Positions 35,337 to 41,769 of a stretch of DNA of 64,000 bases are shown here, piece after piece. The translations under genes were made by a program, and so were the position numbers. The DNA is from JAGIBJ01 sp032119795. GTDB lineage: Bacteria > Actinomycetota > Thermoleophilia > Solirubrobacterales > Solirubrobacteraceae. The notes under the pieces are model-generated. The model saw only the letters and a program-made list of their open reading frames with translations. It ran no database searches and was not told where the DNA came from. The stretch spans positions 57,987-121,986 of the forward strand of contig JAUMFO010000001.1 of NCBI GenBank assembly GCA_032119795.1, written 5' to 3'. Every line of letters starts with the position of its first letter. Position 1 is the stretch's first letter.

Positions 35337-35410
35337 GCCGGAGTAGCTCAGTCGGTTAGAGCAGCGGAATCATAATCCGCGTGTCGGGGGTTCAAGTCCC
35401 TCCTCCGGCA
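35337..35410 (+). tRNA. tRNA-Met (anticodon CAU), elongator type
   Basis: A 74-nt cloverleaf: acceptor GCCGGAG pairs with CTCCGGC, D-arm GCTCAGTCGGTTAGAGC, anticodon stem GCGGA/TCCGC enclosing the loop ATCATAA (anticodon CAT), T-arm GGGGGTTCAAGTCCCTC, discriminator A, no encoded CCA. The 1-72 pair is G-C, unlike the initiator's mismatch, and the anticodon stem lacks the three G-C pairs of an initiator. A CAU tRNA could in principle be tRNA-Ile2 after lysidine modification, but the CAGCGGA-TCATAATCCGC arm is that of elongator Met. It marks the left border of the island. Confidence 0.93.
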
Positions 35411-35415
35411 TCCCA

Positions 35416-35443
35416 CGAAACCCCTGCGTGAGCGGGGGTTTCG
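35416..35443 (+). terminator. tRNA-Met terminator hairpin
   Basis: CGAAACCCC at 35416-35424 pairs with GGGGTTTCG at 35435-35443; three further inner pairs, including one G-T, extend the stem. It lies 6 bp past the tRNA end and would terminate a single-gene tRNA transcript. Confidence 0.7.
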
Positions 35444-35481
35444 GTCGTTCTGGGGGTCGTTTCGTACTGCGCTCGGGGCCA

Positions 35482-35505
35482 GTGGGTAACACCTGTGGGT
35501 AACAC
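35482..35505. repeat. Tandem 11-bp direct repeat next to tRNA-Met
   Basis: GTGGGTAACAC occurs at 35482-35492 and again at 35495-35505, two bases apart. The position, about 70 bp downstream of the tRNA, is where arm-type binding sites or decayed integrase ends are often found. No integrase reading frame is recognisable here. Confidence 0.6.
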
Positions 35506-35592
35506 TTGGGGTCTTCTTCTTGCACTTCCGGGACGCCGAGCTACGCTCTGAGCGTCAAGAACAGCACGGTCCATGGACCTTGCAAAGCGCAT

Positions 35593-35619
35593 GCGCCCCG
35601 GTCGACGCGATCGGGGCGC
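35593..35619. repeat. Hairpin GCGCCCCG/CGGGGCGC
   Basis: GCGCCCCG at 35593-35600 pairs with CGGGGCGC at 35612-35619 around an 11-nt loop, followed by TTGTCGTTT. It is terminator-like on the plus strand, although no plus-strand gene ends directly before it. It may be a remnant from a lost gene. Confidence 0.4.
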
Positions 35620-35716
35620 TTGTCGTTTCGGGGCTGGGCGGACGCAACGCATCAGCGAAGCTCTCGACCGTGCGGGACACTCTGGAGGTTGAGGCACCCG
35701 TGCCGATCAACCGGAC

Positions 35717-36181
35717 ATGACGGCTGCCGAGTATCCCGACGCTGTCGACCCGGGCCATGTCGGCGACTACCCGGCACGTTCTGGTGCTGGGGGCGGTTAC
35801 GTCTGGGACACCGTCTTGGAGTACCGCGTTTGGTGCCACCCGCTGGACGGCAGCGACGATTACTACTACGCGTTCGTGACCTACGAAGGCGCGCTGGCCT
35901 ACAGCCTGAAGCTGCGCGAACACGACGACTCCCTAGCCAAAGTCGAGGAGCCGCTGGCCCTCATCGCTCAGGAGGAGTGGATCGAACAGGATGCCGCCGG
36001 CAATTACACCCACATGAAGGAACGCCGGGTGACCGAGTGGCCACCCTTGTTTCTGAAGCGACCTCGGCGGACGCCAACGACCATCCCAGACTTCCTTAGC
36101 CCTGACGCTCCACCAAACCGGCTGGACATCCTCCGCGGGTTGGCGACCGAAGCAGGGCAGCCGTCGGGCCTTGAGCCCTGA
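35717..36181 (+). CDS. Conserved hypothetical protein (YVWDTVLEYRVWCHP family)
   Basis: A 154-residue soluble protein. The segment VWDTVLEYRVWCHPLDGSDDYYYAFVTYEGALAYS, the acidic/Leu-rich EEPLALIAQEEWIEQ and ERRVTEWPPLFLKRPRR look like a genuinely conserved family that I recall as often sitting beside GNAT acetyltransferases, but I cannot assign a function. The C-terminus carries TTIPDFLSPDAPPNRLDILRGLA. First gene of the island after the tRNA, with less GC-biased third positions than the flanking chromosome. Start ATG at 35717 with no clear Shine-Dalgarno. Confidence 0.65.
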   Translation: MTAAEYPDAVDPGHVGDYPARSGAGGGYVWDTVLEYRVWCHPLDGSDDYYYAFVTYEGALAYSLKLREHDDSLAKVEEPLALIAQEEWIEQDAAGNYTHMKERRVTEWPPLFLKRPRRTPTTIPDFLSPDAPPNRLDILRGLATEAGQPSGLEP

Positions 36182-36215
36182 GAGTAGAAGCGGCGCTTCC
36201 CGCAGTTGGCCATGG

Positions 36216-36434
36216 TCACCGGCCATCGCGTAGTCCACGGGCCTCCTCAAGCAGCCATGCTTCGATCTCCCACCGCAGGAAGAACACGCGCCGCCCGCGC
36301 TTGCGGCTCGGGATCTGGCCTTCCAGCGCCCACCGGTGGACGGTCCGGCGATGCACCATCACCAGCTCGGCGACCTGATCGGCGCTGAGGATGTCGGCCC
36401 GCGTGATCGGCCGGCTCGGACGCTCAGCATGCAT
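36216..36434 (-). CDS. Excisionase-family (MerR-type HTH) DNA-binding protein
   Basis: A 72-residue protein of the helix-turn-helix type 17/excisionase family: ILSADQVAELVMVHRRTVHRWALEGQIPSRKRGRRVFFLRWEIEAWLLEEARG. The HTH (ADQVAELVMVHRRTVHRWA), the wing with basic RKRGRRVFF and the final WEIEAWL helix are complete. Such proteins bend attachment-site DNA during excision of integrated elements, or act as small regulators. Start ATG at 36434 (the frame extends upstream without conservation). A damaged second copy lies at 38521-38694 in the same orientation. Confidence 0.8.
   Translation of the reverse strand: MHAERPSRPITRADILSADQVAELVMVHRRTVHRWALEGQIPSRKRGRRVFFLRWEIEAWLLEEARGLRDGR
36259..36434. 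repeat. Long direct repeat, copy 1 (intact excisionase gene)
   Basis: These 176 bp match 38521-38694 at roughly 92% by manual alignment: about a dozen substitutions and two single-base deletions in copy 2. Both copies are in the same orientation, 2.1 kb apart, and enclose the inverted repeats and the HTH/nucleotidyltransferase pair. Confidence 0.9.
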
Positions 36435-36736
36435 CAGACTTCGCCGAGACGGGTGCTCGCATCTGCAGCGCGGCACCGATGAAGCCAAGGGCGGACATGG
36501 CGCCATCGTGCGCCCGATCGCCTCGTTCGCCAAATCAGGGTGGAGGAGGGCTATCCACCCTCGCGATCGAGCGCCCGCCAAGAAGCCTGCGGTCACCCCG
36601 CCGAAACGAAGAATTGTCGCCAGGTCCGACACTTCCCAATCGCCCCTCCCTCTCCCGCACCCCGCGCCCGCGCCACTACCCAATCGAGCTGACCGACCCT
36701 TCCGCCTCGATCCCACCAAGTTCCTCATCCAGACTT
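36435..36736. other. Intergenic stretch without a recognisable gene
   Basis: About 300 bp between the excisionase-like gene and the large inverted repeat. Frames on both strands lack coding signs: the sequence is rich in C runs and has no conserved-looking peptide. It may hold the excisionase promoter. Confidence 0.5.
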
Positions 36737-36816
36737 CTGCCGGTCCCCACCGTGACCACTCGTACTCCAGAGAAGAATGAACGCAGAGGGCGAGTGGTCA
36801 CGGTGGGGACCGGCAG
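36737..36816. repeat. Perfect 26-bp inverted repeat with 28-nt spacer
   Basis: The arm 36737-36762 (starting CTGCCGGTCCCCACC) is the exact reverse complement of 36791-36816. The spacer contains no obvious site. As RNA it would form a very stable long hairpin; as DNA it could be a recombination or replication-related site. No transposase adjoins it, so it is not a simple insertion-sequence end pair. Confidence 0.93.
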
Positions 36817-36852
36817 CCAAAACGTCGTTTTTGCAGGAGCTTCGTGGGATCG

Positions 36853-36877
36853 ACGTTGCCTGCACCGCAGGCAACGT
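36853..36877. repeat. Perfect 11-bp hairpin ACGTTGCCTGC/GCAGGCAACGT
   Basis: The arms at 36853-36863 and 36867-36877 enclose the 3-nt loop ACC. It lies 37 bp past the 26-bp inverted repeat and about 100 bp upstream of the operator-like site. A short AAAACG-T-CGTTTT dyad lies between the two larger inverted repeats. Confidence 0.85.
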
Positions 36878-36977
36878 GACAGGCAGCTTTGCGGGCGGCG
36901 CCGTCGGCTGGGTGACCCGTCTGGCGAGACCATCACGGCTCGAAACGGCGCCAGAGCAACCGCTCGCTCGCAAAACC

Positions 36978-36993
36978 CTATTGCTAGCGATAG
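36978..36993. promoter_or_regulatory. Operator-like 16-bp palindrome overlapping a promoter -10
   Basis: CTATTGCTAGCGATAG is a palindrome with only one mismatched pair (positions 5 and 12). TAGGAT at 36991-36996 fits a -10 element and overlaps its right end. The GTG start of the HTH gene follows at 37004, so the transcript would be leaderless. Such sites are typical of antitoxin autorepression. Confidence 0.6.
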
Positions 36994-37003
36994 GATTTAC
37001 CAG

Positions 37004-37708
37004 GTGGTCGATGACCAGCTAACCGTCGCGCAGGCGGCCAAGATCCTCGAGGTCACCCCGGATGCCGTCCGAAAGCTCCTGGGAAGCGGCGACCTCGCGG
37101 GCAACAAACGGGGTCGCGATTGGGTCGTCGACGGCGCCGCGGTCGAACGGCGTCGGCGACGGCCGCCTTCGACTGGGCGCCCGCTGGCGGCACTGACGAG
37201 TTGGGGGGTGATCCTGGAACACTCCCCACGCTCGGAGTTCGAGCGCGCGTCCGAGTGGACTGAGTCCGCCCGGTCATGCGGACGCGGTTGGCTCGCGAAC
37301 CACGACCCCCTCGCCGAAGCTGGACGGCTGCGAGCCCGCGCACGGCTTGAGCGGTTCGACGCGCACCCCTCCCAAATCCCGAGACTTCTAGACCGGCACG
37401 TGTTGGTCACTGGGATCTCCGCCGCCGAGACGGTCGGGCTTTCTGGCGGCCCTCTGGACGCCGCCGAGCTGTACGCGCCGATCGGCGCAAGACCAACATT
37501 CCAGCGACTTCACGGCCTCGCGGCCGGTGACGGTCCGATCGCCATCCGGTGGGTCGACGATGAGCTGTGGAACCAGCTCACCAGCGCAGCACTGCCCTGG
37601 GCACCGGGTCGACCCAACTTTGCGCCCCGCCTGGCGGTGCTGCTTGATCTGCTCGAGAGCGACGACCCGCGTGCCCGTCGGGAAGCGGCTCGCGCACTCG
37701 CCGCATGA
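37004..37708 (+). CDS. HTH-domain protein, probable antitoxin of a nucleotidyltransferase toxin pair
   Basis: A 234-residue protein. Residues 1-50 are an excisionase/MerR-type helix-turn-helix: LTVAQAAKILEVTPDAVRKLLGSGDLAGNKRGRDWVVDGAAVERR. A basic linker (RRRRPPSTGRPLA) leads to a C-terminal domain with LLDRHVLVTGISAAETVGL, DAAELYAPIGARPTFQRLHGL, WNQLTSAALPWAPGRPNFAPRLAVLLDLLESDDPRARREAARAL. The last part resembles antitoxins of AbiEi/MenA-type systems in organisation (DNA-binding N-terminus, toxin-facing C-terminus). The GTG start sits just behind a putative -10 and operator. The stop overlaps the next gene's ATG by 4 bp. Confidence 0.72.
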   Translation: MVDDQLTVAQAAKILEVTPDAVRKLLGSGDLAGNKRGRDWVVDGAAVERRRRRPPSTGRPLAALTSWGVILEHSPRSEFERASEWTESARSCGRGWLANHDPLAEAGRLRARARLERFDAHPSQIPRLLDRHVLVTGISAAETVGLSGGPLDAAELYAPIGARPTFQRLHGLAAGDGPIAIRWVDDELWNQLTSAALPWAPGRPNFAPRLAVLLDLLESDDPRARREAARALAA

Positions 37709-38421
37709 TCGAGATCGACGTTTCAGGCCAGATGCCTCAGACCGCCGGACTCTGGGATGAGGTCGGCGCGCTCGCGGACGCTCTCCCGACGGGGTGGGTA
37801 CTCGTGGGCGGGCTGATGGTTCAACTCCATCTCATCCAAGCGGGCGGGCCCGAGGTTCGCGTCACCACAGACATCGACGTCCTGGGGCAAGCGCGTCCGG
37901 AGGGGGCGCTCAATGCGCTGGCGGACACGTTGCGGCGCGACCTCAAGTTCGAACTCGGCGAACCTGACGCAGACGACTACTCGCATCGATTCACGCGCGG
38001 CGCACTGGTCGTCGACATCCTCGCCCCGGACGGCCTTCGCGGGGGTCCGTCGATCCGCGGCAACACGAAGACCGTTGGCATCCCCGGCGGTTCACAGGCC
38101 ATTGCGCGGGCCGAGCCAGTCTTGGTCCGGACAGCCAATCGATCGTTCACTCTGCTCCGCCCCTCGCTCCTCGGAGCGGTCCTCCTCAAAGCTCGGGCGC
38201 TTCCGGTTCATCGCGACCCAGACGCCCAACTGCAGGACCTCCTCTCGCTGCTCTCGGTGATCCCAGACCCGTCGGCCGCAGCAACGGAACTCAAAGGACG
38301 CGAACGCACGTGGCTGCGCCGTGTCGAGGAACGGGTCGCGACACCGCCTCCTGGGACCGTCTCGACCGACACCGCCCGCCTCGCGCGCCTCGCGCTCCAG
38401 CTAATGGTCCAACGCCACTGA
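37705..38421 (+). CDS. Nucleotidyltransferase-fold protein (AbiEii/MenT-like probable toxin)
   Basis: A 238-residue protein of the DNA polymerase beta-like nucleotidyltransferase fold. The core is GWVLVGGLMVQLHL (Gly-Gly helix start), VRVTTDIDVLG (D-x-D: D56 and D58) and ALVVDILAPDG (third acidic residue D104). Downstream GGSQAIARAEPVLV and LRPSLLGAVLLKARALPVHRDPDAQLQDLLSLL match the AbiEii-type C-terminal helices, including the Lys after the strand. Known relatives add nucleotides to tRNA or block translation and act as type IV or type II-like toxins or abortive-infection factors. It is coupled to its HTH partner by ATGA. Substrate and toxicity are inferred only. Confidence 0.75.
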   Translation: MIEIDVSGQMPQTAGLWDEVGALADALPTGWVLVGGLMVQLHLIQAGGPEVRVTTDIDVLGQARPEGALNALADTLRRDLKFELGEPDADDYSHRFTRGALVVDILAPDGLRGGPSIRGNTKTVGIPGGSQAIARAEPVLVRTANRSFTLLRPSLLGAVLLKARALPVHRDPDAQLQDLLSLLSVIPDPSAAATELKGRERTWLRRVEERVATPPPGTVSTDTARLARLALQLMVQRH

Positions 38422-38520
38422 AACAGCAGGCTCCGTCGGACCGACCTACCCGCGGGCCGCCGATTCAGAGGCCCGCTTCACTGCCGCTCATCCAGCCCTC
38501 GTCCACCGTCGAGCGGCTAC

Positions 38521-38694
38521 GCTTCGATCTCCCACGCAGGAAGAACACGCGCCGCCCGCGTTTGCGGCTCGGGATCTGGCCTTCCAGCGCCCACCGTGAA
38601 CGGTCCGGCAGTGCACCATCACCAACTCGGCGACTTGGTCGGCGCTGACGATGTCGGCTCCCGTGATCGGCCGGCTCGGACGATCAGCACGCAT
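38521..38694 (-). pseudogene. Frameshifted duplicate of the excisionase-like gene
   Basis: The first 30 or so residues are intact and nearly identical to the gene at 36216-36434 (MRADRPSRPITGADIVSADQVAELVMVH). One-base deletions then shift the frame at the HTH recognition-helix region and again near the C-terminus, so the peptide becomes nonsense (GGRWKARSRAANAGG). The frame after each deletion still matches the intact copy at DNA level, showing recent decay. It forms the second copy of the long direct repeat. Confidence 0.88.
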
Positions 38695-38803
38695 TGGGCT
38701 TCACCAAAATGGACGCCAGCAAAGCCGCGATTGAAGGCCCGCCGCGCGCGCCGGTACGTTTTTCAACGCTGCGGTTGGCACGACCACAGCGAAATGAGCG
38801 GGC

Positions 38804-39508
38804 ATGGCTGAAGACAGGGCGACGACCAGGGAGACCATCGACGTCACCCCGCATCCGCGGCTCCTCTCCGTCCTCGGAGACATCGAGTTCGCCGCGTGGC
38901 AGTGTCTCGCCGAGCTGATTGACAACTCGTTTGACGACTTTCTAGGCCACCCTCCAGAAGACGGAACACCACCCACCGTCGCGGTGACGCTACCCGCCAA
39001 GCATTCAGACCGTGACGCCGCTCAGGTCTGGATCAACGACAACGGTCGAGGAATGAGCCTGGAGCATCTGCGCGGCGCGCTTTCCGCCGGCTGGACCAGC
39101 AACGCCAGATACGGCAAATTGGGCCTCTTTGGGATGGGGTTCAACATTGCTACCGCCCGTCTGGGGAGCGTTACCACCGTCCGCACCACCCGTGCGGGTG
39201 ATCCGAACTGGCTGGTAGTGACCCTCGACCTTCAACACATGGAGCGGTCGGAGACGTTCGAAGTCCCGGTGACCGTCGAGCCGAAGGACAACGCGGCGGA
39301 CCACGGGACCGAGATCATCATCAGTGGGCTCAAACCCGAGCAGCACGACATCCTGTCCCGGCAGCAGCGACGGATCCGCAATGTTCTGGGTGACGTATAT
39401 GCCTACCTGCTGCGCGACCGAGGTTTCTTGGAGAAACCTCATGTCCTTCCAGGCCTACCTCGACAACGCCGAAGCCAAGACCGGCAAGACTCCCGCCGAA
39501 CTCATTGA
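38804..39508 (+). pseudogene. Truncated MORC/Hsp90-like (GHKL) ATPase, defence-type
   Basis: Only the N-terminal ATPase domain remains, with about 205 recognisable residues. GHKL motifs are intact: N-box WQCLAELIDNSFDDFL, G1 VWINDNGRGMSLEHL, G2 GKLGLFGMGFNIATARLG, and GTEIIISGLKP. The opening PHPRLLSVLGDIEFAAWQC is typical of the bacterial MORC-like ATPases found with Z1-helicase and nuclease genes in restriction-like clusters, which are normally about twice this length. The similarity stops near 39420 (DVYAYLLRD), exactly where a hairpin and the next gene begin; the remaining frame (RGFLEKPHVLPGL...) is read-through of that gene in another frame. Transcribable but probably non-functional. 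Confidence 0.75.
39420..39440 (+). promoter_or_regulatory. Hairpin enclosing the ribosome-binding site at the truncation junction
   Basis: GAGGTTTC-TTGGA-GAAACCTC is a perfect 8-bp stem with a 5-nt loop. The loop and right arm carry TTGGAGA, the likely Shine-Dalgarno of the ATG at 39441. The structure could limit translation, or it may mark the recombination point where the upstream ATPase gene is cut. Confidence 0.7.
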
Positions 39509-39722
39509 GCTCGCCCACGCGAAGGGCTTCGGACCGGGCACGAAGGCCACGCCGATCCTTGAGTGGCTCAAGGAGGACTACGACCTGGGCCGCGGTCACG
39601 GCATGGCGATCGTTCACGTGATCAAGAACGGCGCCGGGATCAGCGACACGCACGTCGACTCCGGCGGGACCCACTCCGACCCCTCGAACGTCCTTCGCCT
39701 CGACGGCATCGCCGCCCGCTAG
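39441..39722 (+). CDS. DUF4287-type small protein
   Basis: A 93-residue protein: SFQAYLDNAEAKTGKTPAELIELAHAKGF, TKATPILEWLKEDYDLGRGHGMAIVHVIKNG. The 'FQAYLD-IE-KTG-TP--' start and 'GRGHAMAIV' segment are the hallmark of DUF4287 proteins, small soluble proteins widespread in actinobacteria with unknown function. ATG at 39441 with GGAG 8 bp upstream. The C-terminus extends about 20 residues past the usual end (SDTHVDSGGTHSDPSNVLRLDG). Convergent with the next small gene, only 2 bp between stops. Confidence 0.82.
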   Translation: MSFQAYLDNAEAKTGKTPAELIELAHAKGFGPGTKATPILEWLKEDYDLGRGHGMAIVHVIKNGAGISDTHVDSGGTHSDPSNVLRLDGIAAR

Positions 39723-39724
39723 CG

Positions 39725-39931
39725 TTACCGCGTGACGCGGACGTCGGGCTCAACGCCCGCGATGACTGCCACGTCGAGGTGGCTGAGGTCCTCCACCTCA
39801 TGCTCGACCGCGACGCCGGCGTCGCGGTCGCGCTGGCGCTGCTCCTTGCGCAGGAGCGTCTTCTGGCGCTTCTCGCGCACCTTCGCCTCTCGGCTCATCT
39901 TCGCGAATGTCGTCTTGTTGTTGCTAGCCAA
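39725..39931 (-). CDS. Small highly charged conserved protein
   Basis: A 68-residue protein. Residues 1-37 are strongly basic and helical (NNKTTFAKMSREAKVREKRQKTLLRKEQRQRDRD), a pattern seen in many short bacterial proteins of unknown role that may bind nucleic acid. Residues 38-68 are acidic then hydrophobic (HEVEDLSHLDVAVIAGVEPDVRV). The start codon is TTG at 39931, decided by GGAGA 6-7 bp upstream; there is no ATG in a suitable place. Confidence 0.6.
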   Translation of the reverse strand: MASNNKTTFAKMSREAKVREKRQKTLLRKEQRQRDRDAGVAVEHEVEDLSHLDVAVIAGVEPDVRVTR

Positions 39932-40344
39932 AGTTGTCTCCGGTCGCGCAAGCGAATCGCGCGGCCGCTAAGCACGACGGCGACGCATGAGCGTGTTTCT
40001 TTCGGCCGGCGGACGCGCGACCTCGCCCAGGGAGCTTAGCCGCGTCCACACCGAACGCGCCTTCCACGCTCAAGCCCAGGGGCTCCGGTCCGGCGAGAGC
40101 CTCGAATGGCGTCGCGGGTGATGCTGCCGCCCGGTAGGGCCACGGACGCTTCGCATGCCCAACCACGAGCCGTCGCGAAAGCAGGTGGACGTCGGCGAGG
40201 CCGAGGACGGCGGCAACGAGTTGGGACTGCTTGCCTGACTTCGGCGCGTCGACCTCGACGCCCGCGCTGATGTGCGATGCACGTGGAGCTGGCCTGCCTG
40301 GCCGACTTGCGGGTGGCGCCGAGTGGGCGTGCCACAATGTCGGC
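39932..40344. other. Intergenic stretch with a possible minus-strand gene remnant
   Basis: No complete gene is recognisable. On the minus strand, about 40275 down to 40030 reads HISAGVEVDAPKSGKQSQLV, then AVLGLADVHLLSRRLVVGHAKRP, with GC-rich third positions like real coding sequence. No start or family is evident. It could be the 3' part of a decayed gene. The plus-strand gene at 40345 must have its promoter here; CACAAT at 40333-40338 is a weak -10 candidate. Confidence 0.35.
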
Positions 40345-40644
40345 ATGGCCATCGCAAAGCCCGAGCTGTCCGTCGTCGACGCGCTGCGCGAGCAGGCGGG
40401 GCGGAATCCGCGCACGCGCGCCATGGATACTGAGTTTCTCCGGGTTGTCGATGCACTCCAAGACGCGGATTTCGACCAGGTCGCCGCACAGGTTGGGCAT
40501 AACGCTGCTCTGCGAGACGGACTCGCGGGTTGGCTCGTTTCGGCCCGATCACGAGGCCTGGTCGAGCCGCTAGCCGCCTCTGGCGCTCGCCAACGTTTCG
40601 CCGTGACCCGGTTGGGTCACGAGCGCCTCATCGCTGGTGACTGA
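40345..40644 (+). CDS. Small winged-helix-like protein coupled to a cyclase-like gene
   Basis: A 99-residue soluble protein. The helix pattern of SVVDALREQAGRNPRTRAMDTEFLRVVDAL, FDQVAAQVGHNAALRDGLAGWLVSARSRGLVEPLA, ASGARQRFAVTRLGHERLIAG ends with a strand-turn-strand and a final helix, the layout of a winged HTH (compare 'GL-E------R-YRLT--G---L'). No named family recognised. It overlaps the following cyclase-like gene by 8 bp, so the two are almost certainly co-translated and may work together as regulator and enzyme. ATG at 40345 lies 6 bp past a possible -10, suggesting a leaderless mRNA. Confidence 0.6.
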   Translation: MAIAKPELSVVDALREQAGRNPRTRAMDTEFLRVVDALQDADFDQVAAQVGHNAALRDGLAGWLVSARSRGLVEPLAASGARQRFAVTRLGHERLIAGD

Positions 40645-41440
40645 CGCCGAGGCGGGCGGCGTCGGGCCCTATCACCACGAGTTCTTCGACCAAGACGGCT
40701 CGCCGAAGCTGGCACGGTGCGCCGTTCTCTTCGTCGATCTGCTGGGTATCACGCAGCTCGCTCGCTCCGAACAAGCGTCGAAGTACCTCACGACGTTGAA
40801 CGAGGCGCTTCGATCATCGCGTGATTTCCTCGTTGAGGATTCACCTTGGCCGGCGGCGTATTTCTCAGACAGTTTGGTGATCGTGAGCCCAGTGGCCGAC
40901 GGTTCAGACTGTTCCGCTCTCACCGGACTCATCGAGCAGGCGGCCGCACTTCAAACCGATCTTTTGACGCACGGCTACGCGTTGCGTGGAGGAGTCGCCC
41001 TCGGCGAGATCCATCTGAGCCGCAATCTCATGTTCGGCCCGGGACTGATCGAGGCTTACCAACTAGAGGATCGATCGGCGCTCGATCCGCGCATTGTCTT
41101 GAGCACGGAAGCAGCCACCGCAGTCCGGCAAGGCTCCGGAGAAGAAGTCAACGAGCTTGACTGGTCGCTCCTTGAGGACCAGGACGAGCGTCTCGTCGTC
41201 GACTACCTGGCTTCATCGATCGTCTCTTACCGCTTCACGTCGGGCAGAGACGGCCTTGAATGGCATCGCGATTTGATCAACAAGCGCCGTGCCGAGCACG
41301 AAAAGGCCATCCCGGTTTGGTCGAAGTGGAACTGGGTGGCGCAGTACCACAACGCCGTCTGCGATCGGCTCGAAAGCTCTAGCCCAGACCTGCTCGTGCC
41401 AGACGTAGGCAAGAGACGGTTTTCGACGTTCGTGCCGTAA
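40637..41440 (+). CDS. Divergent class III nucleotide cyclase, resembling Pycsar PycC
   Basis: A 267-residue protein with the class III cyclase core: AVLFVDLLGITQLAR (first metal Asp, D34), AYFSDSLVIVSPV (second metal Asp, D78; the 44-residue spacing equals that of canonical cyclases), LRGGVALGEIHLSRNLMFGPGLIEAYQLE, then DPRIVLS. The usual transition-state Asn/Arg pair of adenylate cyclases is absent (LIEAYQLE in place of VNLAARLE). The 'LDLLGf', 'FSDS', 'GPaLieAYeLE' and 'PRI' pattern is what I recall from the pyrimidine cyclases of Pycsar anti-phage systems. No membrane helix. It follows the 99-residue winged-helix-like gene with an 8-bp overlap (GTG start). No TIR or TM effector adjoins it, so a complete Pycsar system is not shown. 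Confidence 0.68.
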   Translation: MTDAEAGGVGPYHHEFFDQDGSPKLARCAVLFVDLLGITQLARSEQASKYLTTLNEALRSSRDFLVEDSPWPAAYFSDSLVIVSPVADGSDCSALTGLIEQAAALQTDLLTHGYALRGGVALGEIHLSRNLMFGPGLIEAYQLEDRSALDPRIVLSTEAATAVRQGSGEEVNELDWSLLEDQDERLVVDYLASSIVSYRFTSGRDGLEWHRDLINKRRAEHEKAIPVWSKWNWVAQYHNAVCDRLESSSPDLLVPDVGKRRFSTFVP

Positions 41441-41458
41441 AGCGGTGCGCCAGGCGCC

Positions 41459-41743
41459 TCAGCGCCTGGTCTCGTACCTCGTCAGGAGCACGCCGCCCGG
41501 AAACGTCCGCGTCTCCACGAGGTTGAGGTTCACCCACGTGTCCAAGGCCGGGAAGAACGGTGTGCCGCCGCCCACCAAGACGGGCGCGGTCACGAGTACG
41601 TACTCGTCGATCAGCCCGGCCTGCATGGCGGCTGCGGCGAGGGTGGCGCCGCAGATGTCGATGGGGCCGCCTTCCTCGGCCTTGAGCCGGGTGATCTCGG
41701 CGACTGCGTCGCAGGGCTTTCGTAGGGCAGCATCTCGGCGTTG
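41459..41743 (-). pseudogene. C-terminal fragment of a dihydrofolate reductase/RibD-like reductase
   Basis: The minus-strand frame reads LRKPCDAVAEITRLKAEEGGP, IDICGATLAAAAMQAGLIDEYVLVTAPVLVGGGTPFFPAL, and TRTFPGGVLLTRYETRR-stop. This is the second half of the RibD C-terminal/DHFR-like reductase family (GGATLAAAAMQAGLIDEY, PVLVGGG-FFP). The first about 90 residues with the NADPH-binding start are missing; an in-frame stop lies just upstream near 41745. The stop codon is at 41459-41461. A remnant within the island. Confidence 0.8.
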
Positions 41744-41769
41744 CCTCAGTCACACCGGGCGGCATACCC

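Noticed and set aside
35337..35410. Initiator tRNA-Met
   Set aside because: The first acceptor pair is matched and the anticodon stem lacks the initiator's G-C run, so it is elongator type.
36737..36816. Ends of an insertion sequence
   Set aside because: The arms are only 28 bp apart and enclose no transposase; no target-site duplication is visible.
36479..37003. Upstream extension of the HTH gene to 409 residues
   Set aside because: The added part crosses the inverted repeats and the operator-like palindrome and has no protein-like pattern; the GTG at 37004 is right behind the promoter.
41379..41765. A 128-residue minus-strand Arg-rich gene
   Set aside because: It is a shifted frame over the reductase fragment, whose correct frame reads as a recognisable RibD/DHFR-like C-terminus.
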